Assembly: GCA_033063855.1 (NCBI GenBank)
Contig: CP093830.1
Span: forward strand, 2,914,854 to 2,978,853
Source: Smittia aterrima
Taxonomy: Eukaryota; Arthropoda; Insecta; Diptera; Chironomidae
DNA length: 64,000 nt
Reading direction: 5' to 3'
Both the position numbers and the translations under genes were made by a program. The notes beneath the pieces are model-generated. The model saw only the letters and a list, made by a program, of their open reading frames with translations, was not told the DNA's origin and did no database searches. This document shows positions 47,085 through 58,900 of the stretch, piece by piece (within the stretch, counting starts at the first letter, position 1; every line of letters begins with the position of its first letter).

Positions 47085-47804
47085 TTACTTCTTTTTGTTG
47101 TTCTTCTCAGCTTTTCCTGGCTTCACATTGTTTGCTGCCAACTTAGCTTTCTTAAGTTTAGGCTCATCTTCGTCGTCTCCAGCGCGAATTTCGTTCTCCG
47201 AATCATCATCTTCATCACCGAATCCTTCCTCCTCGCAGTCTTCAATGTCCATTTCTCCGAGCAAGTGTTGTCCATGAATATGAACTGGTCCAGCTCCTTT
47301 TGTCAGTCGGAATGTGACTGGTGCATCAGGGAATTCTAGGAAACAATTAGAGAAACGAGTCTCTCCGACTTTCAGAACTGCGATTGGAATCTTGATGATT
47401 TCATCTTTGACATGTGTTTCAACCTACAATAAGGAAGTCATTTCGTTAGAAACTATAAATTTGTTGCTTTGTAGGTTAAAGTAAACAGAAAACTTACTTC
47501 AACGACATTGTATTCATTTTCGGCTGCCTCGGCTCCAAGAAGCAATTGTTTGATAATCAATTTGTTTGCACGTTCTGTGAATTCTTCTTCCTCTTTTTCT
47601 TGAGGTTCCCATGTGACAACAGAATTTTCGCCCTTAAGAGTAGCGCCTGTTAAGATTTAAAAGCATTAAAAACTTTATTTCAAAACCACATGGAAGATCT
47701 CGAAATTTTGCCGGGTTTTAAGAATTTTCGAGTAATTTCTCCCTAAATCAAATCAATTTCTATATATTTAATATGTTCTTACCGTAGAAGAATTCATCTG
47801 CCAT
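47085..47804 (-). CDS. Nlp: Nucleoplasmin-like histone chaperone
   Basis: Nuclear histone chaperone that forms pentamers and helps remodel chromatin, for example sperm chromatin decondensation in flies. Three exons (47783-47804, 47498-47646, 47085-47423) give 169 residues. The core shows the fly Nlp pattern: MADEFFYGATLKGE, KLIIKQLLLGAEA, NEYNVVEVETHVKD, IPIAVLKVGETR and KGAGPVHIHGQHLLG. After the core comes the acidic tract (EEEGFGDEDDDSE) and a basic Lys-rich end that could act as a nuclear signal. First coding exon is 22 nt. Head-to-head with Rpn8; the start codons are 209 bases apart. Confidence 0.95.
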
Positions 47805-48013
47805 TTTATATTATTTTATTAGGTTTAAAAGCGTATTTAACTTAATTTTCTTTCAAGCGCTCGTTGAGTTGAGGGAGTTGAAACTTTTTGCATCCGAAGA
47901 CATCAGGGGAGAAAAACTTCGAAGCAAAACGACGCGAAGTGACTACACAAATTTTCAAATTCAGAGATTCTTTCAAATATTATTGTACTAAGAGAGAATA
48001 AAATTAATTCAAG
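47805..48013. promoter_or_regulatory. Compact bidirectional promoter of Nlp and Rpn8
   Basis: Only 209 bases separate two divergent start codons, so both 5' UTRs and promoters must be packed here. There is no TATA box on either strand. GC-richer blocks (for example near 47930 with CGACGCG) may hold regulatory sites. Confidence 0.6.
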
Positions 48014-48945
48014 ATGCCTGGAGAATTATCGACTGCAAAAGTATCAAAAGTGATCATTCATCCGCTCGTTCTGCTGTCCGTAGTCGACCATTACACAAGA
48101 ATGTCGAAAATTGGAAACCAGAAACGAGTTGTCGGAGTTTTGTTGGGTTGCTGGAGACAAAAGGGAGTTTTGGATATCTCCAATAGTTTTGCTGGTGAGT
48201 CCCAGGATCAATTCAATTTTATACAAAAAGTTTCATTGTTTATTTTATAGTTCCTTTTGATGAAGACGAGAAGGACAAATCTGTTTGGTTCTTAGATCAC
48301 GATTACTTGGAGTCAATGTACGGAATGTTTAAGAAAGTGAACGCTCGCGAACGTGTTGTTGGATGGTATCACACTGGTCCAAAACTTCATCAGAATGACA
48401 TCGCAATTAATGAGCTTCTCCGTCGTTATTGCCCAAACTCTGTTTTGGTAATTATCGATGCAAAGCCGAAAGATTTGGGTTTGCCGACCGAAGCTTACAT
48501 TGCAGTCGAAGAAGTTCATGAAGATGGTTCCCCAACTTCAAAGACCTTCGAACATGTTCCAAGTGAGATTGGAGCTGAAGAAGCTGAGGAAGTGGGAGTT
48601 GAACATTTGCTGCGTGATATTAAGGACACTACCGTTGGAAGCTTGTCTCAAAAAGTCACCAATCAGTTGCTTGGATTGAAGGGTTTAAATCTCCAATTGC
48701 GTGACATCAAGAACTACTTAGAGAAGGTTGGAAAAGGAGAACTGCCAATGAATCATCAGATCACGTACCAGTTGCAAGACATCTTCAATCTTCTTCCCGA
48801 CATCAGTCACGATAACTTCACAGATACTTTGTACATCAAAACAAATGATCAAATGTTGGTCGTTTATCTCGCTTCATTGGTTCGATCCATCATCGCTTTG
48901 CATAACTTGATTAATAACAAGCTCACAGAAGTCTGTCAGGATTAG
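48014..48945 (+). CDS. Rpn8: 26S proteasome regulatory subunit Rpn8 (PSMD7)
   Basis: Lid subunit of the 19S regulatory particle that pairs with the deubiquitinase Rpn11. Two exons (48014-48194, 48251-48945) give 291 residues. The MPN domain starts KVIIHPLVLLSVVDHY and contains RVVGVLLGCW and ERVVGWYHTGPKLHQND; as usual for Rpn8 the metal-binding HxH of active JAMM enzymes is absent. The C-terminal helical region (LNLQLRDIKNYLEKVGKG, LVVYLASLVRSIIALHNLINNK) forms the interface with Rpn11 and the lid bundle. The protein stops soon after LINNK (residues LTEVCQD), lacking the charged Lys/Glu tail present in human PSMD7 (324 residues). A polyadenylation signal follows at 48989, so a missing last exon is unlikely. 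Confidence 0.96.
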
Positions 48946-49274
48946 AGCATTTTTTTGTATCATTAACTTCTTTGGCAAAATGTCCTAAAATAAAATCAGT
49001 TTTGAAATAAAAAAAATTTGTTCTGCATCAAAAGAGTCAAAAAAGTTGTCATCCCCAGAAAATAAAAAATTCGATTGAAATATTTAATAAAATTCATTTC
49101 ATAGTCTATCGTTGAAAAGCTTAGGCATTGAATTCTATTTATTAAGGTAGTGTTTTCTTTGTTCTCATATATAATCTTTCTTTATCAGTTGGAGTGAGCT
49201 TTTCTTTGAAGAAACAAATTTTTATAAATGTCATAAATTTCAGAAACCTTCGAATCACTCCACACATCAAAACC
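48946..49274. other. Gap between Rpn8 and transportin
   Basis: About 330 bases between two plus-strand genes, with the Rpn8 polyadenylation signal near the left end and the transportin promoter and 5' UTR at the right. No gene seen. Confidence 0.45.
48989..48994 (+). terminator. Polyadenylation signal AATAAA (Rpn8)
   Basis: Canonical hexamer 44 bases after the Rpn8 stop codon; a second AATAAA-containing tract follows within 20 bases. Confidence 0.6.
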
Positions 49275-52200
49275 ATGGCTCATTGGGAGCCACAAGCTGA
49301 AGGCCTAAACCAAATCATAACCCTTCTGAAACAAAGCCAATCGACAGATAACCAAATTCAGCGAAATGTTCAATTGGTAAAAAAAAGTCGCTTCATCTGG
49401 ATCTTGCTGGATCTCATAACATTTTTTTTTCTCTCTGCAGAAACTTGAGGAACTCAATCACTATCCGGATTTCAATAACTATCTCATCTATGTGCTTACG
49501 AAGTTAACAACCCAAGACGAACCAACTCGTTCTCTCAGCGGTCTCATTCTAAAGAACAACATCCGAATCCATGCTTCAACGCTACAACCGGAGATCGTAG
49601 AATACATAAAGCGAGAATGTTTAATGGCTTTAGGAGATCCGTCACCTCTTATACGAGCAACTGTTGGAATCCTAATCACTACCATCGCGAACAAAGGCGG
49701 AATTCTTAATTGGCCTGAACTTTTACCAACTTTATGCGACATGTTGGATTCACAAGAGTACAGCATCTGTGAGGGAGCGTTCGGGGCTTTACAAAAGATA
49801 TGTGAAGATTCGGCCGAAGTGTTGGACAGCAATGAGCTTAATCGCCCTTTGAATATCATGATTCCGAAATTTCTTCAATTTTTCCGCCACACCAGCCCGA
49901 AAATACGCTCACATGCCATTGCTTGTATCAATCAGTTCATCATTCATCGAACCCAAGCATTGATGGTTCACATCGACACATTCATTGAGAACTTGTTCCA
50001 TTTGTCGAGTGATGAAGATCATGAAGTTAGGAAGAACGTCTGTCGTGGACTCGTAATGCTTCTCGATGTAAGAATGGATCGACTTATGCCGCATATGAAT
50101 TCAATAATCGAATACATGCTCGTGAGAACGCAAGACCCTGACGATACAGCTTTAGAGGCTTGTGAGTTCTGGCTTTCATTAGCCGAGCATCCTGTATGTA
50201 AAGAAGTATTGGCTCCTCATCTTCACAAGCTGGCACCAGTTTTGATCAAAGGAATGAAGTACTCTGAAATTGACATCATTATATTGAAAGGCGACGTTGA
50301 AGAAGATGAGTTCATTCCGGATCGAGATGAGGATATTAAACCTCGATTCCATAAATCCCGCACTCATACACTCAAGACTGATGCTGCGCAAGGATCTGGT
50401 GAAGGTGACATTGGTGATTCGGATGAAGAAGATGAAGATGGATTGGTCGATGACTCAAACTTGAGCGATTGGAATTTACGCAAATGCTCAGCTGCTGCAT
50501 TGGATATTCTCGCCAACGTATTCAAGGATGAAATTCTCCCGATTCTTTTACCGATTCTTAAGGAAACGCTTTTCCATGAGCAATGGGTAGTGAAAGAGAG
50601 CGGAATATTAGCACTTGGTGCCATCGCTGAAGGTTGTATGACTGGCATGATTCCACATTTGCCGGAGCTTATTCCATTTTTGATTGGATGTTTGAGTGAC
50701 AAAAAGGCGTTAGTTCGATCCATTACTTGCTGGACATTGTCCCGCTATGCTCACTGGGTCGTCTCACAGCCTCATGATCAATATTTGAAACCATTAATGG
50801 AAGAACTCCTGAAGAGAATTCTTGATGCAAACAAGAGAGTGCAAGAGGCAGCGTGCTCAGCTTTCGCGACACTTGAAGAAGAAGCCTGTACCGAACTAGT
50901 TCCTTACTTGGGATTCATTCTAAAGACACTTGTGTTCGCATTCAGCAAATACCAGCACAAAAATCTATTGATCCTCTACGATGCAATTGGAACTCTTGCA
51001 GATTCTGTAGGACATCACTTGAACAAACCGGAATACATTAACCTTCTCATGCCTCCACTGATTCAGAAGTGGAATATGTTGAAAGACGAAGACAAGGATC
51101 TTTTCCCATTGCTGGAATGTCTTTCGAGTGTCGCAACGGCACTTCAGAGTGGTTTCCTACCTTATTGCGAACCAGTTTATCGTCGATGCATTTCACTCAT
51201 CCAACAAACATTGAATCAAGATTTGGTTAGCACAACCAGCCCAGGACAGTATGAGTCGCCAGACAAAGACTTTATGATTGTCGCTTTGGATTTGTTGAGT
51301 GGACTCGCAGAAGGACTTGATATACATATTGAATCGCTCGTCATCAACAGTAACATTATGCAATTACTCTATCAGAGCATGCAAGACTCAATGCCAGAGG
51401 TAACTCATTTCATTTAAAAATAGAAAATTTTCATTACCTTTGTCTCTCGTTTAAGGTTCGTCAATCATCATTCGCTCTTCTAGGAGATCTCACAAAGGCG
51501 TGCTTTCAACACGTCCATCCCTACATCGCTGACTTTTTACCGATCCTTGGAAACAACTTGAATCCCGAATTCATTTCGGTTTGTAACAACGCGACATGGG
51601 CGATCGGAGAGATCAGCATCAAACTAGGTGCTGACACAAAGCCGTATATCCCTCTCGTGCTTGGTCAATTAATCGACATCATTAAGAGTCAGAACACTCC
51701 TAAGACGCTCCTGGAGAATACAGGTATGTGAAGTAACATCTTGATCGAAACTTGAGCGTGCAAAATTATTCTCACTCTCATTTCTATGATTTCCTTGCAA
51801 GACAATTAAAACACAAATTTATATTTTATATTTTTTTAAATAATTTAGCAATTACTATTGGTCGACTTGGTTTAGTGTGCCCAATGGAAGTGGCACCGTC
51901 GCTTCAGCAATTTGTCAGACAGTGGTGTGTAAATGTTTTTGAATTCATTTAGTTTCAATTTACAATTGAGTTGCTCGAAAATCAGTCGAATTTTCGTGAC
52001 GTTTATTTCTGAAAGATTTCAAACGAAACTTGTTAAATAATTGAAACGATTCCAAAGTTTGAAAGAGATTATATTATTAACATTTTTTTTTTGACAACTT
52101 TAGGTGCTCATCATTGCGAAACATTCGTGACAATGAGGAGAAGGATTCTGCTTTCCGAGGGATGTGCCAGATGATTACAGTCAATCCGGCTGGAGTTGTC

Positions 52201-52443
52201 CCAGACTTCATTTTCTTCTGCGATGCCGCTGCTTCCTGGGTCAGTCCCAAGGGCGATCTCCATGAAATGTTAAAGAATGTAAGTCGATTGGTTTAATTTT
52301 ACCAAAAAAAGTTTTCAACATTTTATTTGTTTCAGATTTTTCATGGCTTCAAGACTCAGGTTGGAGATGAGAACTGGCGACAGTTTTACGATCAATTTCC
52401 TCCTCAATTGGCTGAACGACTCACAGCCATGTATGAGATTTAA
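49275..52443 (+). CDS. Tnpo: Transportin-1 (karyopherin beta-2)
   Basis: Nuclear import receptor for PY-NLS cargoes such as hnRNP proteins. Six exons: 49275-49376, 49441-51399, 51456-51723, 51849-51924, 52104-52278 and 52336-52443, giving 895 residues, the family size. HEAT-repeat protein with the hallmark acidic H8 loop (GDIGDSDEEDEDGLVDDSN) that displaces cargo when RanGTP binds; just before it is DEFIPDRDEDIKPRFHKS. Conserved blocks include MAHWEPQAEGLNQI, DWNLRKCSAAALDILANVF, LQQFVRQWC, RNIRDNEEKDSAFRGMC and VGDENWRQFYDQFP. The phase of the 76-nt exon 4 confirms the GTGTGT donor. Exportin-7 lies 22 kb to the left, but the two are not otherwise related in position. Confidence 0.97.
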
Positions 52444-55400
52444 ATCTACATCACAGATTAAAGTTAATATGTAAGTCAAACAAAACCTTGTAGGACGAAA
52501 ATGAACTTTATGATTTATCTTGAAGAAGAAGTGAATTCAGGAAATAATCTTGACACAGAAATAAGCAGGAAAATATTGTTTATGATAAGTTTTTATTTTA
52601 ATCACGTACTTATCATCAGATAATGTCAAGTGTCCACTTCAGGAAAGGTTTACAAATCAGTAGTGTCATACTTTTACTTTTCAGTTTATTATCAAAAGAA
52701 AAAAGAAAGCAAAAAATTCAAACCTGCTATTATCAATATTAAAATTTAAAGTCACAAATATTAAAGTAACCGAAATTTTAGAACGATTAAATTAACTGAC
52801 ATTCGATGTCAACAGAAAACATATGAAATTGCTTTTTTTCGTTTGACTTTTTCCTTTTTTTTCACGAATGTTGATCAGAGGTTGTCTTTGAGTTATTTAA
52901 AGCAAAAGCTGACAAATGCGTTTTATTCCTCTTATGCGGTCAGAAGTCCTAACAGCTTACTTAAGCTTGGTATGGAAGTTCTGAGAAAATAAATATTATC
53001 AATAATCAACTTAGGATGTAGAAGGATTAGATTTAGATTTGTAAATAAGCAATATATGAAATGACTGCGCACAGTTCTGTAAAGCTACGCTTCTATTACA
53101 GTGCTGAAAATGAAACTCTTTCATCATCAAAAAAATCCTCCCGACTGTCCCGAAAATTCCCAAGAGTTTGTATAGTCTTGAAGTTGTTCTGTATCTTTAT
53201 AATTTAATTAACATAGTTTCGATTAAAGTATAACTCGGTCGTTTCGACATCCCGTGTGATGTCTCGCGTATTCGCGTTACGGGCTAACAGATAAAATGAA
53301 AAATCTCCGTCGTTCGTAAGTAAAAAAGGTTCGGTTTGAACAGATATTAAGAGACAGATAAGAACTTAGCGTATTTTTGTATATTTTCCGAAGAAGGGCA
53401 GTTATGCATCTGAACCTTTCAGTGAAACTTTCTTTCCTCCTAAGTCAAAGAAATTTTGCTTATGAGACCAACGAGAAATCGTTGGTCGCTCCCAATGACA
53501 GATTTTAACTAAAGAAAAGCTTATAACTTTATCATAAAGCTTTTTTTCGTGAAAAGAAAAGACTGACTTTTGAAAATGGAAACTAAAATAATCATTTTAA
53601 CTTTGAGCTCGAGACTCGTTGACCAGTCAATAGATGATTGAGATTGTATAAGGTTAGTGAACAAATTACGTGATCAGACGAACAAAGTAAAGATGTTGCC
53701 AAACGAAAGATTCGAGTAACAATAGATCATTTCATTCACACTCGTCAACGATTCTCGTGATCTACTGATTAATTTTAATATCTGTTCAAGCAATCCTAAA
53801 ATAATAAAAATAATCGTAATCGTCTCTCGTGATAATATAAAATTCCGCGTTTCGCGTTCTTCGGGTGATAAATAAACAGAAAAAAATAAATTATTCTTAA
53901 TAAATCTAAAATCGCGCGCGTGCTCAAAAGAAAAATACCGTGATAACAGTGATATTTGCAAATCGTGTCTCAGAAACGTCTGTTGCTCGCCAGTTCATCA
54001 GACAGGGAATATAAAATAAGTCAATTCTTAAGAATTTCGTTTCGCGGTAAATAAAAAAGTCGTCGCGTTGTTTCGTCAAGAGTTAATGACTTGTTGAAAG
54101 CTTTGTGAGATCGTGTTGTGTGAAAACTCTTCAAAGAGAAAATTGCGAACACATCTCGGCTGTCAATCAAGTTCCAAACTTTTACGAACATTAAACTTCG
54201 TTGTTTTTCGCATCGGAAAATTCGATTAAAATTTGTTTGTCGGAAAGAAATCATTCGCGGACGAAATCATGAATAATTGTTTGATTTCGTTGTCGTGTCA
54301 GGTGAAAATGACAGACAAACTCTTTATTAAGCTTTAAATTGTTCATTGAAACTCGTACCTTAAAAGTCTTCGCGTAAGACTTCGCGTTTTCGCGTTTTTA
54401 CTTTTAAAAAGATCGTTCGTAGCAGTAGTCTTTTCATTTCCCTCCTCAGCAGTTCTGTTTTGGATCTTCATTTGATTTCTTTGTGAGTGTTAACGTTTGT
54501 AGCCTTCCTGCATGTTTTAGGACTTCAGCATATTTTTTAAACAATGCATGATGATCATATTTTTCTACGTTCCCCAAAATGTCTTACTCCTCCCCTTCGT
54601 CAATCTCCTCTCAAAATTCCTATTCAGAAATAATTGGAAACAAGAAGAAAATTTCCATAAAAAAAATAAAACTCAAAAATGTGCAAAACGATTAAAAGTT
54701 AGGAGACATAATAAATATTGCTTCATGATGATGGCTTTCATTAGCAGGAAAACTAAAATAAAAAAACGATGTGTAGCAAGCGTAATAAACGAAATAAAAA
54801 GTTTGAAAGTAAATTAATTTGTTTTTCACTCTCATCGACTGGAAATCTGAAAGGAAATTATTAAGTGCACAAGTTCAATGGAATCAACTTAGTTTCTTCA
54901 AAATATCTCGTGTTTATTTTCACTCGTTTCTCGTATAAATTATTTTCATTAAGATAATTATTTTGCTTGAAAATAAAACTCTTCACAAATCGTTGATCTA
55001 TAGTCATTTTGAAACAATTATTTCTACAATTCTTCAAAAGCACCATTGAAGCTTTTAATTTTCATTCTTCTTTAAATTTACCCAACTTTTGTCATCGCCG
55101 TTTTGTATTCACAATTTATTTCTTCATAGTAGAAGTGTTGGTCGACAAAGTCGCTTTCCCCACAAATTTTGCTCTACGAACTAAAAGAGACGGAAAATTA
55201 TTCTTTCACTTTCTTCAAGAAAAAAAAAAAACATTTAAGATTCACAGAAAGAATTAACATCACCAAAGATTAATCAACAGTCTATGAAACATTTGACATG
55301 AAAGCGGCTGTTTATGATTTCATTTCTTAAAAACTACGCAACATCTCTTCTCCGTCTGTATTCAGCAGACTCAGTTGGCAACATTCGTGCAACAACATCG

Positions 55401-55904
55401 ATTTTCTTCCTCTTCAACTTTCATATTCTAATGCTAAATATGTTGGCATATAAATAAATCACACAATCTTTTCAATTCTCTTTTAATTTACTTGTCAGTT
55501 TAGTTCTACTTGGTTATTTACTGTCGACTAAGGAGTAGCGAGCTTTCGTCATGTTCATTCAAAAAGCTCACTTCTCAGTTGAAAGGAGAAACAAATAACT
55601 TTACCTAATGATCAAAATAATAATAATAAATTACAGTTTTTTAAAGTTAGGAAACCAATCAACTAAGGCAGCCGGATAGGTGGAAAAAGAAATGAAGTTC
55701 TGATTATGGCCGTGGGATTATGCGTGTTTTAACTATAAAAAATAATAATAAAATGTTCAATGAATTGAGCACAATGCTTAAGAGAAAAGAAAATGTTTTT
55801 GTAATTAATTAATGACTCAATGAATTGAATTGATTTGACCACGAGAAGGAAAACCGATTTGAACATTTTTCATGTTTTCAGTAACATTCAAATCGTTTTA
55901 ATTC
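52444..55904. other. 3.4-kb gap with a strand-biased TCGCG cluster
   Basis: Transportin 3' UTR at the left, Doa 3' UTR at the right, and no supported gene between. The middle (53263-54394) contains at least eleven TCGCG pentamers, mostly as TTCGCGT or TTCGCGG and nearly all on the same strand, in sequence that is otherwise AT-rich. It could be a regulatory element, the 5' UTR of an unseen plus-strand gene, or a noncoding RNA. Short open frames at 54548-54817 and 55009-55257 lack coding character. Confidence 0.5.
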
Positions 55905-58900
55905 TTATCTCGATAAGCTGTGACTGTCGGGACTACTAGAGCTTTCATTACTTCTTTCATGTAAGCGGAGAAGAGGTGGAAGCTTTGTGAAGAATGGATG
56001 TCGCAATGCTTGATCTGGAAAAGATTTTATTTGAATTATTCAAGTTCAAATATTCATTCGATGATGTCTCTTACCCAAAGTGATTCTCGTTGAAGGATCA
56101 TAGTCGAGCATTCGACGAATCAGGTCAAACAGCTGCAGATGATCTGGAATCTCCGACATAACATAGCGGTGAAGAGGTTTGCAATGGTCACGAACATAGC
56201 GGCCAGCTGACGATTTATCGTCCCAGTCGAGTTTTCCGTGGTAGAAATATTTTGTCTTTGTTTTCCTGAAATTCGCACACAAAAAATAAATCCAGTTAGA
56301 GTCGCCTTGGCCAACGTGAAACATACGTTACCACTTACCTTGCCATCCTGTATGGCATTGTGCCAAGAATTCTTTCCATCATTGCCAAGTGCTCGCGATT
56401 ATCGTGAGTTTGAAAGAGCGTGATTCCCAAATAAAGTTCAAACATAATGCAACCAATTGACCAAACATCACAAGGCTGAGCCCATCCAAGCTCCAAGATA
56501 ACTTCTGGAGCGCGATAATGCCGAGTTGATACGATTGTGCTGTGATGCTCGTGGTCGAAGGTAGCACTTCCAAAATCAATGAGACGCGTGTCAGTGTTTT
56601 TCACTCGACGGATGTCGCGGTTCTGCATAAAAAATAATATTTTCGTTCAATCGGAAAGTCAAATATTTGTTAAAGTTTGAAATTTACCTTTCTTGAATTA
56701 TATGACGACGTGTAATCCGAATTGACAAACAGAATATTTTCTGGCTTCAGATCCGTGTGCGTGAGTTTATTGTCGTGCAAAAACTTAACAGAGTAGCAGA
56801 GCTGGTAAGCGATGTGTCGAACTTGATCCATCGGATACGGCTCGTAATTGTTTTCACGCTGTTGATTAAAGGATTAGTTTCTTCAAACGAGTTTCATGAA
56901 ATGAAATATCTTACCAAGAAGTCAAAAACGCTTAGGCCAAGCATTTCGAAAGCGATGCATGTGTGGCCATGATAGTCGAACCAGTCAAGGATTTTTACAC
57001 AGAGACTAAAACAAAAGGATTTGAAATTCTCAACTAATTAGATTGAAGCTTAATGAACTCACTGATCGGCAGCATTCTTATCGGCTAATTTCTCTAAAGC
57101 GTTGATTTCTAACTTGGCAGCTTCTCGATACTTTTCAACATTCTTGATAACCTTCAGGGCCATCGTTTGATCGCTGAATAAAAGAGATTAATTGTTTCAA
57201 ATAAGCAATCGTCAGAATAAAGAAAACTTACGTTTCATTGTCTTTTACTTTAACGACTCTTCCAAACGTTCCCTCTCCGAGAGTCGCTAGAATCTTGTAG
57301 CGTGATTGAATAGTGTCTCCACAGTGATAAATCAAATGACCATCGGCATCGTCTTTCACAGACGGCGCTCTCTAAAAATTCAATGCGAAATTTCACAGAT
57401 TAGATCTTAGACAAATGAGAGAGAGAAATAAGCTAACGAAAAAAAATAAAAATAACGAAACACATTTTTCTTTTATCAAGCTCAATTGTTAGTTAATTTG
57501 TTTTAAAGCTTACCAATCGTAAAATCGACGGAAAATTCACTTGAAAACTGTTAGACGAGTGGTTCACACAAATAACGTCGTTAATTAATTTGATCATGAT
57601 GTTGTTAGTTGAGCAAGACTTCTCAAGAGACTCAAGTGATGTTCTTGAGCTTAGTGAGAGCATTTAATGATTCTTTCGACAAGTGATAGAAGGGAAAAGC
57701 GTTTCCTCATGTTTCTTTCACAGTTTTTCTTTGCACAAACGAAATTTTTCGATTGAATCGTCAATGAATTAAAATGGCAAGCAACAGAAATGAAAACCTC
57801 GTCGGTAAAATGAAAACTCTTACAAATGTTGAAAGAGCTTTCGACATTCTAGATTTCGACGTTGACGGTGTAACGTTCGTCTTGATTGGAACGACCCCGT
57901 TGCTGTAGTTCAAGTTATACCAACTCGAGAAGCTTCCAGTGTCGTGGAGAGCTGAAACATTTGCCATGGTCTGTGACTTTCCAAGTGGATTAGCAGATTT
58001 TTTTGGAATCATGACCGGAGAGTAAGTTGATTTTGATTCCCAAGGATCAAGCGCTTTCGTATTGTTGTTTGTCTCTCTGTTTATGTCTCTTTCCTTCTCT
58101 TTCTCCTTCTCCTCGTGAACCGTTGATTTCCCGTAAAAATCATCCATTGCCGCATATTTCATTATCAGACTCTGAATTTCCTTACGCTTATTCTCACGTT
58201 CCGTCTTCTCCGGGTCCAAGAAATCATCAGAACTGTCGAGAAATTCTCGACTCCGTTGATTGTCATGACGAAGCTGATTTCCAGTACTTTTACGTTGCAT
58301 GTATTGATGTCGCCGCTGATGTCGATTATCCAATTCAGGGTCCTCGTCGTGAAGCAACTCATATAAGTTTATGGCTGTGCGACGTTTATCGCCGCTCTCG
58401 GTTCGTTTGTAGGACTTAATTTGTCTCGAAGTTGATGAACCCGCGTACGGTTGTTGTTGTGTCGTTGTACGTCTAGTGCCGTTAGTAGTCGACATCTCCG
58501 AAAGCAGAACGTCGGGATCGTATTTAGACTTGTAAACGTTCTCTTTGCCATATCCTCGGTAAGCGTCATAGTATCCGCTGTCATTACTTTTCATTTTCGT
58601 GTACGAGTCTTGGTAGTTTGAGGAATTCGAGTTGCTCAAACCAATCAACTCAGAACGCTTCATTTTAACATCCGCATCAGAATTATATTTGCTCTTGTTG
58701 CGGTCCAAGCGGAATGGCGTTCGCTCCTTTTGAGACACTGGCTTATCTGATCGTGCAACGTTTGCTGTTGTTTGACTCTTCATCAAAGGTGCAGGCATTC
58801 GTGATCGATATTCAGGTTCCAAGGTCTTGTCGCGGTCCTCTTTCTCTTGCTGCTGCTTCGCCTTTCGTTTTGCAACACGATCGAGAATGTCGGAATATTT

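Noticed and set aside
54548..54817. Plus-strand frame of about 89 codons
   Set aside because: Lys/Arg/Asn-rich composition follows from A-rich DNA; no homology or splice signals.
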